The translations under genes were made by a program, and so were the position numbers. Positions 8,746-16,637 of a stretch of 64,000 bases of DNA are shown one piece after another (the stretch's first letter is position 1; every line of letters starts with the position of its first letter). Source of the stretch: Gemmatimonadota bacterium (GTDB taxonomy: Bacteria > Gemmatimonadota > Gemmatimonadetes > Longimicrobiales > Gaopeijiaceae). The stretch spans positions 1-64,000 of the forward strand of contig JADFSR010000015.1 in assembly GCA_022560615.1 (NCBI GenBank), in the 5' to 3' direction. The notes below the pieces were generated by a model, which had not been told where the DNA came from, did no database searches, and was given only the letters and a program-made list of their open reading frames with translations.

Positions 8746-9551
8746 AGGATCGCGGTCTCCCACTGTACGAGTCTCGGATCGTCGCCGTCGCGCAGGATCA
8801 CATAGCTGCGGTGGTACACCCAGTCTCCGGAGTTCACGTACCATCGGTTCTCGCCGACGCGCTCGCACGCCGGCACGTGCGCATGCCCAAGCAACACGAG
8901 ATCCAGCTCCGAGCGTCTGCTCATCTCGGCGAGGGCCCACTTCCTTAGTGCTTCGGCCTTCTCGAGTTCCGCGGGTCCCGACGGCGTCCATCGCTCCTCG
9001 GTCTTAGAGATCCCCGCGCCGATCCGGTCGCCTAGGCGGCGGGGCAGCATGCCGAAGGCGAAGCGAGTCAGCCGACCCCGGAGGATCAGCCTGAGCGCGC
9101 GGTACGACAGATCACCCCTTCCGAGCCCGTCTCCGTGCGCGAGAAACGTGCGGAACCCCGCCATGTCCGTGGTGATGGGGTCTTGCAGGAACTCCACGCC
9201 CACCTCGTCACGCAGGTACGTGCCGCCCCACCAATCGTGGTTCCCGCCCATCAGCGTCACGCGCATGCCGGAATCGACGATTCGCCGGAGTTGCGTCAAA
9301 GTGGAATCGTAGCCGCGGCTGGTCCCCCAGCGGTACTCGAACCAGAAGTCGAAGATGTCGCCGTTCAGCACGATCCACGAAGCGACTTCGGCCGCCTGGT
9401 CGAGCCAAGTGGCGAAGGCGTTCTCCTGCTCGTCGGTGATGGTGCCGAGATGCACGTCGGAGGCGACGAGAACGGTCTGGGTGGGGTCGTTTCTTGGCAC
9501 CTGCGAAAGTACTCGCGAACAGGGCGAGGCTGGAAGGGGTAGGACACGCAT
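8742..9551 (-). CDS. LpxH-like UDP-2,3-diacylglucosamine hydrolase family metallophosphoesterase
   Basis: Calcineurin-like phosphoesterase with the complete dimetal motif set: SDVHLG (DxH), GDIFDFWFEY (GDxxD), GGNHDWW (GNHD) and LLGHAHVP (GHxH). The NGDIFDFWF and HDWW wording is that of LpxH and relatives, which cleave UDP-2,3-diacylglucosamine to lipid X at the inner membrane during lipid A synthesis. The start is uncertain: ATG 9551 is chosen, ATG 9575 and an internal GTG near VPRNDP are alternatives. The nearby LPS genes (lptE, rfaE2) fit an envelope role. Confidence 0.78.
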   Translation of the reverse strand: MRVLPLPASPCSRVLSQVPRNDPTQTVLVASDVHLGTITDEQENAFATWLDQAAEVASWIVLNGDIFDFWFEYRWGTSRGYDSTLTQLRRIVDSGMRVTLMGGNHDWWGGTYLRDEVGVEFLQDPITTDMAGFRTFLAHGDGLGRGDLSYRALRLILRGRLTRFAFGMLPRRLGDRIGAGISKTEERWTPSGPAELEKAEALRKWALAEMSRRSELDLVLLGHAHVPACERVGENRWYVNSGDWVYHRSYVILRDGDDPRLVQWETAIL

Positions 9552-9573
9552 CTGAGCCCGACTAGCTTTGCTC

Positions 9574-10293
9574 ATGCCGCTCTTCGCGATGTTCTACAGA
9601 ACCCTGCGCGTGCTCCTGACCGTCCCGCTGGTACCGCTCGCGGTGTCGTCGTGCGCGGCGCGCCAGGTCGTGATCATCGCACCCGCTGTCGACGCGGAGC
9701 AGGCCGCGCTGAGGCTCGAAGATCACACGAGAGTGAGCGGTCCCGTCCGCATCATCTTCGACTGGGAGCTGAACGAGGCCGGTATCAGGGTCAAGGGGCG
9801 GGGCGTGCTTCGCATCGAGCCGCCGTACAAGGCACGCGTCGACCTTTTTCTCGGCAACGGGGAGCTGGTCCTCAAGGCCGCGCTGCTGGGCGGCACCCTG
9901 AACGTGCCTCCAGGGTCATTGCGCCAGATCCTTCCGCCGCCCGACCTTTTCTGGGGGACGCTGGGTGTCTTCCGACCCGACTACGGGGCGGAGTTCCTCG
10001 GCGGAGACGAGCTCGAGGGGGATGCGCTCCGACTGCGGTACCGCTATGAGGACGGTAAGGAGTTGCACTACCACATCGAAGGTGAATCGCTCAAGAGGCT
10101 GGAGCTGCTCGAGAGCGGTCACGTGGTTCAGTGGGTGGAGATCGAGCTGAACGCTGAGAGCAGATACCCTGTCCAGGCGACGTACCGTAACTTGGTGGCG
10201 TTCCGCGAGCTCAAGATGACGCGCGATCGACTCGAACGCGTGGAATCGTACCCACCGGACATCTGGGACCCCGTTGGCGAGCGGGGGCGGTAG
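9574..10293 (+). CDS. DUF4292-like outer-membrane lipoprotein
   Basis: A lipoprotein signal peptide ends at LAVSSC, with Cys as the expected lipidation site. The body (SGPVRIIFDWELNEAGIRVKGRGVLRIEPPYKARVDLF and the later LRYRYEDGKELHYHIEG) is an all-beta lipocalin-like or LolB/LolA-like half barrel of the DUF4292 type. Such proteins are thought to handle lipid or lipoprotein cargo, but the cargo is unknown. It sits five bases before lptE, so both probably belong to one envelope-biogenesis transcript. ATG 9589 is an alternative start that leaves the signal peptide intact. Confidence 0.68.
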   Translation: MPLFAMFYRTLRVLLTVPLVPLAVSSCAARQVVIIAPAVDAEQAALRLEDHTRVSGPVRIIFDWELNEAGIRVKGRGVLRIEPPYKARVDLFLGNGELVLKAALLGGTLNVPPGSLRQILPPPDLFWGTLGVFRPDYGAEFLGGDELEGDALRLRYRYEDGKELHYHIEGESLKRLELLESGHVVQWVEIELNAESRYPVQATYRNLVAFRELKMTRDRLERVESYPPDIWDPVGERGR

Positions 10294-10298
10294 AGCTC

Positions 10299-10814
10299 AT
10301 GACCACGCGGCGGTTCACTTGGTGGCAGGGCGCGGTGCTCGCCTTTGTCATATCCGGGTGTCACTACTCGTTTCGCGCCGGTACGTTTCCGCCGGACCAT
10401 ATCCGCACCATAGCTGTGCAGCCGTTCGACAATGAGACGAATCGCTTTGAGATCGCGGGCGAGCTGTACGACCACCTGCTGCGCAACTTGCCGCGGGCGC
10501 TGGGGATCACAACCGCCGGCGAGGACGTGGCGGATGCCGTCGTGCGGGGCACGATCATGCGCTACGACGTCATCGCGCCCAACTACCGGGCCGCCCAGCG
10601 GGGGCAGGCCGCGCAGGTTCTCCAGCGCCAAGTGTCGATCGGCATCTCGGTCGAAATCGTCGATCTGGTGGAGAACGTGATCCTCTGGGAGTCCCGCGCT
10701 TTGGTCGCCCAAGGCGAGTTTCTGGAGGCTTCAGAGACCGAGGACGTGGGGCGCTTGGAGGCCATCGAGCTGCTGGTCCAAAAGATTGTGGACGGCGCTC
10801 AGTCTAATTGGTAG
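10299..10814 (+). CDS. lptE: LPS-assembly lipoprotein LptE
   Basis: A 171-residue lipoprotein with a signal ending LAFVISGCHYSFRAG, the usual GCxY LptE lipobox. The body has the family's IRTIAVQPFDNETNRFEIAGELYDHLLRNL segment, where paired genes build the two-strand/two-helix fold. LptE plugs the LptD barrel in the outer membrane and takes part in LPS delivery to the cell surface. The gene follows the DUF4292 lipoprotein by five bases. Confidence 0.82.
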   Translation: MTTRRFTWWQGAVLAFVISGCHYSFRAGTFPPDHIRTIAVQPFDNETNRFEIAGELYDHLLRNLPRALGITTAGEDVADAVVRGTIMRYDVIAPNYRAAQRGQAAQVLQRQVSIGISVEIVDLVENVILWESRALVAQGEFLEASETEDVGRLEAIELLVQKIVDGAQSNW

Positions 10815-10888
10815 ATTCGGCCGTCGTTCTTGCCGGATAAGGGTCCGCCAGCCGCCGACTCCACGAGGATCACTGCCTGGGAGACACA

Positions 10889-11383
10889 TTGCTCCGAGCC
10901 TTCGGACTAGGCGCAATTCTCGTCGTTTTCTGGCTGCTTCTCTCGGGCCAATACACGCCGTTGCTCATCAGCTTCGGGGTCGGCTCTTCGGCACTCGTCG
11001 TCTATCTTGCGTTGCGCATGGACGTCGTCGACCAGGAAGGTGTTCCCCTCCAGTTGGGGGGACGCTTCTGGCTCTACCTCCCTTGGCTCATGAAGGAGAT
11101 CTTCGTAGCCAACGTGGCGGTGGCGAAGATCATACTCGACCCCAAGCTTCCCATCAGTCCGATCAGGGTTGTCTTCCACGGGAGCCAAGAGACGGATATC
11201 GGACGTTTCATTTACGCGAACTCCATCACGCTGACCCCCGGCACGATCACGACGGGGTGCGACGGCCAGGACTTCGAGATCCACGCGCTCACGTACGCGG
11301 ACGTCGACGGGCGCGAAGAAGACGAGATGGACCGTCGCGTGACCTGGGTCGAGCAGGGCTCCCCGCCAGAGCCCGCCAACTAG
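10889..11383 (+). CDS. mrpE: Mrp/Mnh antiporter subunit E
   Basis: First gene of the antiporter operon. The TTG start at 10889 follows GGGAGACACA. It is a 164-residue protein with two to three N-terminal membrane helices and the MnhE core WLMKEIFVANVAVAKIIL, followed by FIYANSITLTPGTITT, a family-conserved loop. MrpE is an accessory subunit needed for assembly of the multi-subunit cation/proton antiporter in the inner membrane. It abuts mrpF directly. Confidence 0.87.
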   Translation: MLRAFGLGAILVVFWLLLSGQYTPLLISFGVGSSALVVYLALRMDVVDQEGVPLQLGGRFWLYLPWLMKEIFVANVAVAKIILDPKLPISPIRVVFHGSQETDIGRFIYANSITLTPGTITTGCDGQDFEIHALTYADVDGREEDEMDRRVTWVEQGSPPEPAN

Positions 11384-11668
11384 ATGTTCGTCGCGGCCAC
11401 GGCAGGGATCCTGATCAGCATGACGCTCGCGATCGTACGTGCGCTGCTCGGCCCGACGATGTACGACCGTGTGCTCGCGGTCAACACGTTTGGTACCAAG
11501 ACCGTCCTGCTCATCGCGGCACTCGGCTTCCTCACTGAACGCCCTGAGTTCCTCGACCTCGCGATCGTATACGCGCTCATCAACTTCATCGGCACGATCG
11601 CCGTGCTGAAGTTCTTCGAGTACGGAGATCTCGGTCACGAGCGCCGCGACGAAGCGGTGGCCGACTGA
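11384..11668 (+). CDS. mrpF: Mrp antiporter subunit F
   Basis: A 94-residue protein with three predicted membrane helices and the MnhF pattern RALLGPTMYDRVLAVNTFGTKTVLLIAALG, ending in LDLAIVYALINFIGTIAVLKF. It matches the small MrpF subunit in length and order. It starts one base after mrpE and overlaps mrpG by one base, so the subunits are translationally coupled. Confidence 0.9.
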   Translation: MFVAATAGILISMTLAIVRALLGPTMYDRVLAVNTFGTKTVLLIAALGFLTERPEFLDLAIVYALINFIGTIAVLKFFEYGDLGHERRDEAVAD

Positions 11669-12015
11669 TGGAGATCGCGCTCGATGTTCTGAGCTGGCTG
11701 TCGATCGTGGGCGGGCTCTTCTTCATGCTCGTCGGGACCGTCGGCATCCTGCGCATGCCGGACGTCTACACACGTCTCCACGCCGCCGGGATGACGGACA
11801 CCATGGGTGCCGGCCTGCTCATCCTCGGAATGTGCCTGCAGACCGCAAGCGGGATCATGGACGGGGACGGGCAGTATTGGTTCGTCCTGTTCCGGCTCGT
11901 GTTCGTATATGCGTTCCTGCTCTTCACGAGCCCGATCGCCACACATGCGGTCGCGCGTGCGGCGCTCCATGGCGGCTTGGAACCGTACCGCACGCCGAGG
12001 GAGTCGGCGGACTGA
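11668..12015 (+). CDS. mrpG: Mrp antiporter subunit G
   Basis: A 115-residue three-helix protein with the family signature GTVGILRMPDVYTRLHAAGMTDTMGAGLLILGM (RxPDxYxRLHA). The C-terminal helix ends in FLLFTSPIATHAVARAA. It overlaps mrpF and the following MbhD/E gene by single bases. MrpG is a required small membrane subunit of the antiporter. Confidence 0.92.
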   Translation: MEIALDVLSWLSIVGGLFFMLVGTVGILRMPDVYTRLHAAGMTDTMGAGLLILGMCLQTASGIMDGDGQYWFVLFRLVFVYAFLLFTSPIATHAVARAALHGGLEPYRTPRESAD

Positions 12016-12620
12016 TGGTCGAGCTCGTCGACGTCGCGCTGCTGCTACTGCTGGCTGTGACCGCGCTGACGATCATCCGTCAGCAGAACCTGTTCGCCGC
12101 CGTAATGATGGCGGGGATCTTCAGCCTGCTGTCGGCCGGGCTCCTGGTGGTGATGGACGCCGTCGACGTCGCATTCACCGAAGCTGCGGTCGGCGCCGGT
12201 ATCTCGACCGTGCTCATGCTTGGCACACTCGCGCTCGTGGGTCACGAGGAGCACAAGCCGAAGCGCCGGCCCATCCTGCCGCTCCTGGTCGTCGCGGTCA
12301 CCGGTGGAGTGCTCGTCTATGGCACCTTGGACATGCCTCCGTTCGGCGATCCCGCCAACCCCATCCACCACCACGTCGCGCCTCACTATTTGCAGGAGTC
12401 GGAGCACGAGATCGGGATTCCGAACGTCGTGACGTCCGTGCTCGCGTCATACAGGGGCTACGACACGCTGGGCGAGACGACGGTGATCTTCGCCGCGGTG
12501 GTCGGCGTGCTCCTGCTGCTCGCCCGAGGGCCGGGCCCGCGTCGCGTTCTTGTGAATGGGCGCTGGACCACCGTCGCACGCGAGGAGGATTCGCCTGAGA
12601 TCGAGACCGACGATGGATGA
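12015..12620 (+). CDS. MbhD/MbhE-like subunit (equivalent to the MrpA C-terminal region)
   Basis: A 201-residue membrane protein. The first 75 residues (DVALLLLLAVTALTIIRQQNLFAAVMMAGIFSLLSA then DVAFTEAAVGAGISTVLML) match DUF4040/MbhD, which in Bacillus-type systems is part of the MrpA C-terminus. The rest (LPLLVVAVTGGVLVYG through TTVIFAAVVGVLLLLA) matches MbhE/MnhB-like sequence. Here the region is a free-standing subunit. Its conserved acidic residue in AFTEAAVGAG is of the kind placed in the lateral ion path. It overlaps mrpB by 8 bp. Confidence 0.85.
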   Translation: MVELVDVALLLLLAVTALTIIRQQNLFAAVMMAGIFSLLSAGLLVVMDAVDVAFTEAAVGAGISTVLMLGTLALVGHEEHKPKRRPILPLLVVAVTGGVLVYGTLDMPPFGDPANPIHHHVAPHYLQESEHEIGIPNVVTSVLASYRGYDTLGETTVIFAAVVGVLLLLARGPGPRRVLVNGRWTTVAREEDSPEIETDDG

Positions 12621-13038
12621 TCAGGTGATCCTCCGGGTCGGGGCCAAGATTCTGATCCCGTTCATTCTTCTCTTCGCTCTCTATGTGCAGTTCCACGGCG
12701 ACTACGGGCCGGGCGGTGGATTCCAGGCAGGTATCATCTTCGCGGCGGGCTTCATCTTGTACGCGCTCGTCTACGGACTCGGCACCGCGAAGCGCGCTCT
12801 TCCGCCCAAGGCGGTTTACGCCTGCTCGGCGGCGGGGGTGCTGCTCTATGCCGGGGTCGGCTACCTGACGTTGGCTCTCGGCGGCGAGTTCCTCGCGTAC
12901 AACGTGCTCGCGCACGACCCCGAACACGGCCAGCACCTCGGCATCCTGTTCGTGGAGCTCGGCGTCTTGATCACGGTCTTCGGCTCGATGGTCGCGATCT
13001 TCTACGCGTTCGCCGGACGCAGAAAAATCCAGACGTGA
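12613..13038 (+). CDS. mrpB: Mrp antiporter subunit B
   Basis: A 141-residue protein from ATG 12613 with four membrane helices and the MnhB landmark QFHGDYGPGGGFQAGIIFAAGFILYALVYG (GHxxPGGGFxxG-like loop). The end GILFVELGVLITVFGSMVAIFYAF carries the conserved acidic residue. It overlaps the preceding gene by 8 bp and the next by 4 bp. Confidence 0.9.
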   Translation: MDDQVILRVGAKILIPFILLFALYVQFHGDYGPGGGFQAGIIFAAGFILYALVYGLGTAKRALPPKAVYACSAAGVLLYAGVGYLTLALGGEFLAYNVLAHDPEHGQHLGILFVELGVLITVFGSMVAIFYAFAGRRKIQT

Positions 13039-13388
13039 TCGGGCTGGGACTCTTCAACTACTGGGTCGTCATCTTTCTGATGATGGTCGGGTTTTACACG
13101 CTCATCGCGTGCGGCAACCTCGTCAAGAAGATCATCGGTCTGAACATCTTCCAGACATCGGTCTTCATCCTCTACATCTCGATGGGGAAGATCGCGGGCG
13201 GGACCGCGCCGATCTTCGTGCACGGTGAGCAAGAGGTCGTGTACTCGAACCCCCTCCCGCACGTGCTCATCCTGACGGCGATCGTCGTCGGCGTGGCAAC
13301 GTCCGCGCTCGGCCTCAGCCTGGTGGTGCGCATCAACGAGGCGTTCGGCACCGTCGAAGAAGACGAGATCGAGGACACGGCGCTGTGA
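13035..13388 (+). CDS. mrpC: Mrp antiporter subunit C (NuoK-like)
   Basis: A 117-residue GTG-initiated protein with three helices, homologous to NuoK. It has FYTLIACGNLVKKIIGLNIFQTSVFILYISMGK, then PLPHVLILTAIVVGVATSALGLSLVVRI, the standard MrpC signature. It provides the small core antiporter subunit next to the large NuoL/M/N-like ones. Confidence 0.92.
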   Translation: MIGLGLFNYWVVIFLMMVGFYTLIACGNLVKKIIGLNIFQTSVFILYISMGKIAGGTAPIFVHGEQEVVYSNPLPHVLILTAIVVGVATSALGLSLVVRINEAFGTVEEDEIEDTAL

Positions 13389-14860
13389 GTCATCACCTCC
13401 CGGTCCTGCTCGTCGTCATCCCGCTCGCCGCGGCGCCGTTCGCAGCGTTGGTCAACCGGCCCCGCATCTCGTGGGCCATCGCGCTGGGCTCTGCGTGGTG
13501 GGCGCTGTACGCGGCGCTCGCTCTGCTCTCGCAGGTCATGGCCGACGGGCCCATCCACTACGCGTTGGGTGCCTGGGCGGCTCCCTACGGTATCGAATAC
13601 GTCGTCGACCCGGTGAGTGCCTGGGTGGTGTTGATCGTCGCGTTTATCGGCGCGGTGGTGACGCCTTATGCCCGGCTGAGCATCGAGCGTGAGCTGTCCG
13701 AGGACCGGATCCCGCTCTTCTATGCGGCGTTCATCCTGTGCATGACCGGGCTGCTCGGCATCGCGATCACCGGCGACGTCTTCAACGTCTTCGTCTTCCT
13801 GGAGATTTCGTCGCTGTCCGCGTATGCGCTCATCGCGCTCGGGCCGGATCGCCGCGCGCTCACCGCATCGTTTCAGTACCTGATCATGGGAAGCGTCGGC
13901 GCGACCTTCATCGTGATCGGCATCGGGCTGATGTATGTGATGACAGGGACGCTGAACATGGCAGACCTCGCTCTGATTCTGCCGCAGCTCGAACCGAACC
14001 GCACGATTCCGGTGGCGTTCACGTTCCTGACCGTCGGCATCACGCTGAAGCTCGCGCTCTTCCCGCTACACCTGTGGCTGCCGAATGCGTACACATACGC
14101 GCCCTCCGCGGTGACCGCGTTCATCGCGTCGACGGCCACGAAAGTCGCGGTATACCTGCTCCTGCGCTTCTTCTTCACGGTCTTCGGCGCGGCGTTTTCG
14201 TTCGACGTGATGCAGCTCGACAAGATCCTCATGCCGCTGGCGCTCGTCGCGATCCTGACCATGTCGCTCGTAGCGATCTACCAGGAAAACGTGAAGCGGA
14301 TGCTGGCGTACTCCAGCGTCGCGCAGATCGGATACATGGTGCTCGGCATCAGCTTCGCGTCGGTTCTGGGCCTGACGGCGGGCATTCTGCACCTGTTCAA
14401 CCACGCGCTCATGAAGGGTGCGCTCTTCATGGCGATGGGTTGCGTGATGTACCGCGTGGGCTCGGTACGCATCGAGTGCATGAACGGCCTGGGACGCGCG
14501 ATGCCATGGACGATGGCGGCCTTTGTCGCCGGAGGTCTCAGCATCATAGGCGTTCCGTTCACGGTCGGCTTCATCAGCAAGTGGTACTTGATTCAGGCGG
14601 CGCTGGAGCAGGGCTTGTGGCCGGTCGCCGTCGCGGTGCTCGTCGGATCGCTGCTGGCGGTTGTATACGTGTGGAAGGTCATCGAGGTTGCATACTTCCG
14701 TGACGTGGACCCCGACGCGGGCATCACGGAGGCGCCGCTCTCCTTGCTGATCCCGACGTGGACGCTCGTGCTCGCGAACTTCTGGTTCGGCATCGACGCG
14801 AGCGCGACCACCGGCGTTGCGAAGCGCGCCGCGGAGCTGCTTCTGGGGGTCGGATCATGA
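13385..14860 (+). CDS. mrpD: Mrp antiporter subunit D (NuoL/M/N-like), copy 1
   Basis: A 491-residue polytopic protein with about 14 helices. Proton_antipo_M features are NVFVFLEISSLSAYALIALG (conserved Glu), PLHLWLPNAYTYAPSAVTAFIASTATKVAVYLLLRF (Lys) and YQENVKRMLAYSSVAQIGYMVLGISF, and the discontinuous helix region HLFNHALMKGALFMAMG follows. It is the antiporter-type proton channel most similar to classical MrpD. It overlaps both neighbours by 4 bp. Confidence 0.93.
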   Translation: MSHHLPVLLVVIPLAAAPFAALVNRPRISWAIALGSAWWALYAALALLSQVMADGPIHYALGAWAAPYGIEYVVDPVSAWVVLIVAFIGAVVTPYARLSIERELSEDRIPLFYAAFILCMTGLLGIAITGDVFNVFVFLEISSLSAYALIALGPDRRALTASFQYLIMGSVGATFIVIGIGLMYVMTGTLNMADLALILPQLEPNRTIPVAFTFLTVGITLKLALFPLHLWLPNAYTYAPSAVTAFIASTATKVAVYLLLRFFFTVFGAAFSFDVMQLDKILMPLALVAILTMSLVAIYQENVKRMLAYSSVAQIGYMVLGISFASVLGLTAGILHLFNHALMKGALFMAMGCVMYRVGSVRIECMNGLGRAMPWTMAAFVAGGLSIIGVPFTVGFISKWYLIQAALEQGLWPVAVAVLVGSLLAVVYVWKVIEVAYFRDVDPDAGITEAPLSLLIPTWTLVLANFWFGIDASATTGVAKRAAELLLGVGS

Positions 14861-16332
14861 ACCCCGGCATGCTGATCGCTCTCTGCGTGCTGCTGCCTGT
14901 CGTGGGCGCATTGGTGGCGCTCGCGTTGGGCAAGTGGCCGAACGTTCGAGAGGCCGCCACGCTCATCACGGGGGGCCTGACCTTCTGGCTCGTGCGGGGT
15001 CTGCTGCCCTACATGCGCGAGGGCGCCCGCCCGCGCCTCGACATCCTCGAGGTTGTTCCGGGCGTTCAGCTCGCGTTCGAAGTCGAGCCGCTGGGGCTGC
15101 TCTTTGCGCTCGTCGCCTCATTCCTCTGGATCGTGACGACGATTTACTCGATTGGCTACATGAGGGCGCACCACGAGGAGAACCAGACGCGCTTCTATTT
15201 CTTCTTCGCCATCGCGATCGCGGCTGCGATCGGAGTCGCGTTCAGCGCGAACCTGTTCACGCTGTTCGCGTTTTACGAGGTCCTGACGCTGTGCACCTTC
15301 CCGCTCGTCACGCACCACCAGACCGACGAGGCGCGCAAAGCCGGGCGGGTGTACCTGGGCATCCTGCTCACGACGTCGATCGCGTTCCAACTGCTGGCGA
15401 TTATCTGGACCTGGCAGCTCGCGGGTACGGTCGAGTTCACGGAGGGTGGCATCCTTGCGGGCACCGCGTCGGCGGGCGTGCTGGGCGCGATCCTGGTGCT
15501 CTTCGTCTTCGGGGTCGGCAAGGCCGCGGTCATGCCGTTCCATCGCTGGCTTCCGGCCGCGATGGTCGCGCCGACGCCCGTCTCCGCGCTGCTGCACGCG
15601 GTCGCGGTCGTGAAGGCCGGTGTCTTCACCATCCTCAAGGTGTCGGTCTACGTCTTCGGTATCGATCTGCTCGGCACGCTCGCCGCGACGGCGTGGCTCG
15701 CGTGGGCGGCGGCGGCGACGATCATCCTCGGTTCGCTGGTCGCGTTCACGAAGGACAACCTCAAGGCCCGCCTCGCGTACTCGACCATCAGCCAGCTCTC
15801 GTACATCGTGCTCGGTGCGCTGCTCGCGAATCGGTGGGGCATCATCGGCGGCGGCATGCACATCGCGATGCACGCGTTCGGCAAGATCACGCTCTTCTTC
15901 GCGGCCGGTGCGATCCTGGTCGCCGCGCACGAGAAGGACATCAGCCGCATGCACGGGCTCGGCCGCACGATGCCGATCACCTTCGGTGCGTTCTTCGTCG
16001 GCGCTCTCTCGATTATCGGGCTGCCGCCGGGCGGCGGCAGCTGGAGTAAGTGGTTCCTCGGCATGGGCACGCTCGAGGCGGGGCAGGTGGGTTTGCTGGC
16101 CGTGCTCATGGTGAGCTCGCTACTCGGGCTCTACTACCTGCTCGAAGTGCCGGTGAAGGCGTTCTTCTTCAAGCCGCCCGAGGACTCGCACCACCCGGAA
16201 GGGATCCGCGAAGCGCCCACCGCATCGCTGATCGCGATGATCGTGACCGCGGCCGCGACGATCGGTCTGTTCGCCTACCCGGATCTGGCATACGAGCTCA
16301 TGTCGATGGTCCTGCCGGGAGGCGCTCAGTGA
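14857..16332 (+). CDS. NuoL/M/N-like antiporter subunit, copy 2
   Basis: A 491-residue protein from ATG 14857 (ATGA overlap with the upstream stop). Core motifs are NLFTLFAFYEVLTLCTFPLVTH, GKAAVMPFHRWLPAAMVAPTPVSALLHAVAVVKAGVF and KDNLKARLAYSTISQLSYIVLGAL, with HAFGKITLFFAAGAI after them. All conserved Lys/His/Glu positions of a functional proton channel appear present. In a Bacillus Mrp operon this position is not occupied by a second large subunit, so the complex has more than the usual number of pumps. Confidence 0.9.
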   Translation: MNPGMLIALCVLLPVVGALVALALGKWPNVREAATLITGGLTFWLVRGLLPYMREGARPRLDILEVVPGVQLAFEVEPLGLLFALVASFLWIVTTIYSIGYMRAHHEENQTRFYFFFAIAIAAAIGVAFSANLFTLFAFYEVLTLCTFPLVTHHQTDEARKAGRVYLGILLTTSIAFQLLAIIWTWQLAGTVEFTEGGILAGTASAGVLGAILVLFVFGVGKAAVMPFHRWLPAAMVAPTPVSALLHAVAVVKAGVFTILKVSVYVFGIDLLGTLAATAWLAWAAAATIILGSLVAFTKDNLKARLAYSTISQLSYIVLGALLANRWGIIGGGMHIAMHAFGKITLFFAAGAILVAAHEKDISRMHGLGRTMPITFGAFFVGALSIIGLPPGGGSWSKWFLGMGTLEAGQVGLLAVLMVSSLLGLYYLLEVPVKAFFFKPPEDSHHPEGIREAPTASLIAMIVTAAATIGLFAYPDLAYELMSMVLPGGAQ

Positions 16333-16637
16333 GCCACGAGCGCCCCGACCAGGGGCCCAAGCAGCCGATCGGCTGGATGGATAAGCCGGATGTCGTGAAG
16401 CGGCTCTTCGGAGCGTTCTACGTGATCTGCGGCGTGCTCATCGTCGCGGAAATCGTATTCGGAAAGGCCACCGAGCACCCACACCCGTACGAAGGTCCGT
16501 TCGGCTTCTACGCCGTCTACGGCTTCATATCGTTCTGGTTCCTGGTGCTGCTCGCCAAGCAGATGCGGAAGCTGCTGATCCGCTCCGAGGACTACTACGC
16601 CGGGGACCAGCACAAGGGGGGCGACGATGCTGAGTAG
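16329..16637 (+). CDS. Small two-helix membrane protein of the antiporter operon
   Basis: A 102-residue protein from GTG 16329 (GTGA overlap). It has a polar N-terminus (GPKQPIGWMDKPDVVKRLFGAFYVICGVLIVAEIVFG) with helix 1, then HPHPYEGPFGFYAVYGFISFWFLVLLAKQMRKLLIR with helix 2, and a charged tail. I recognise it only as a conserved hypothetical found beside extra antiporter subunits. It may be an assembly or linker subunit. Its 11-bp overlap with the next gene argues for a real, co-expressed component. Confidence 0.75.
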   Translation: MSHERPDQGPKQPIGWMDKPDVVKRLFGAFYVICGVLIVAEIVFGKATEHPHPYEGPFGFYAVYGFISFWFLVLLAKQMRKLLIRSEDYYAGDQHKGGDDAE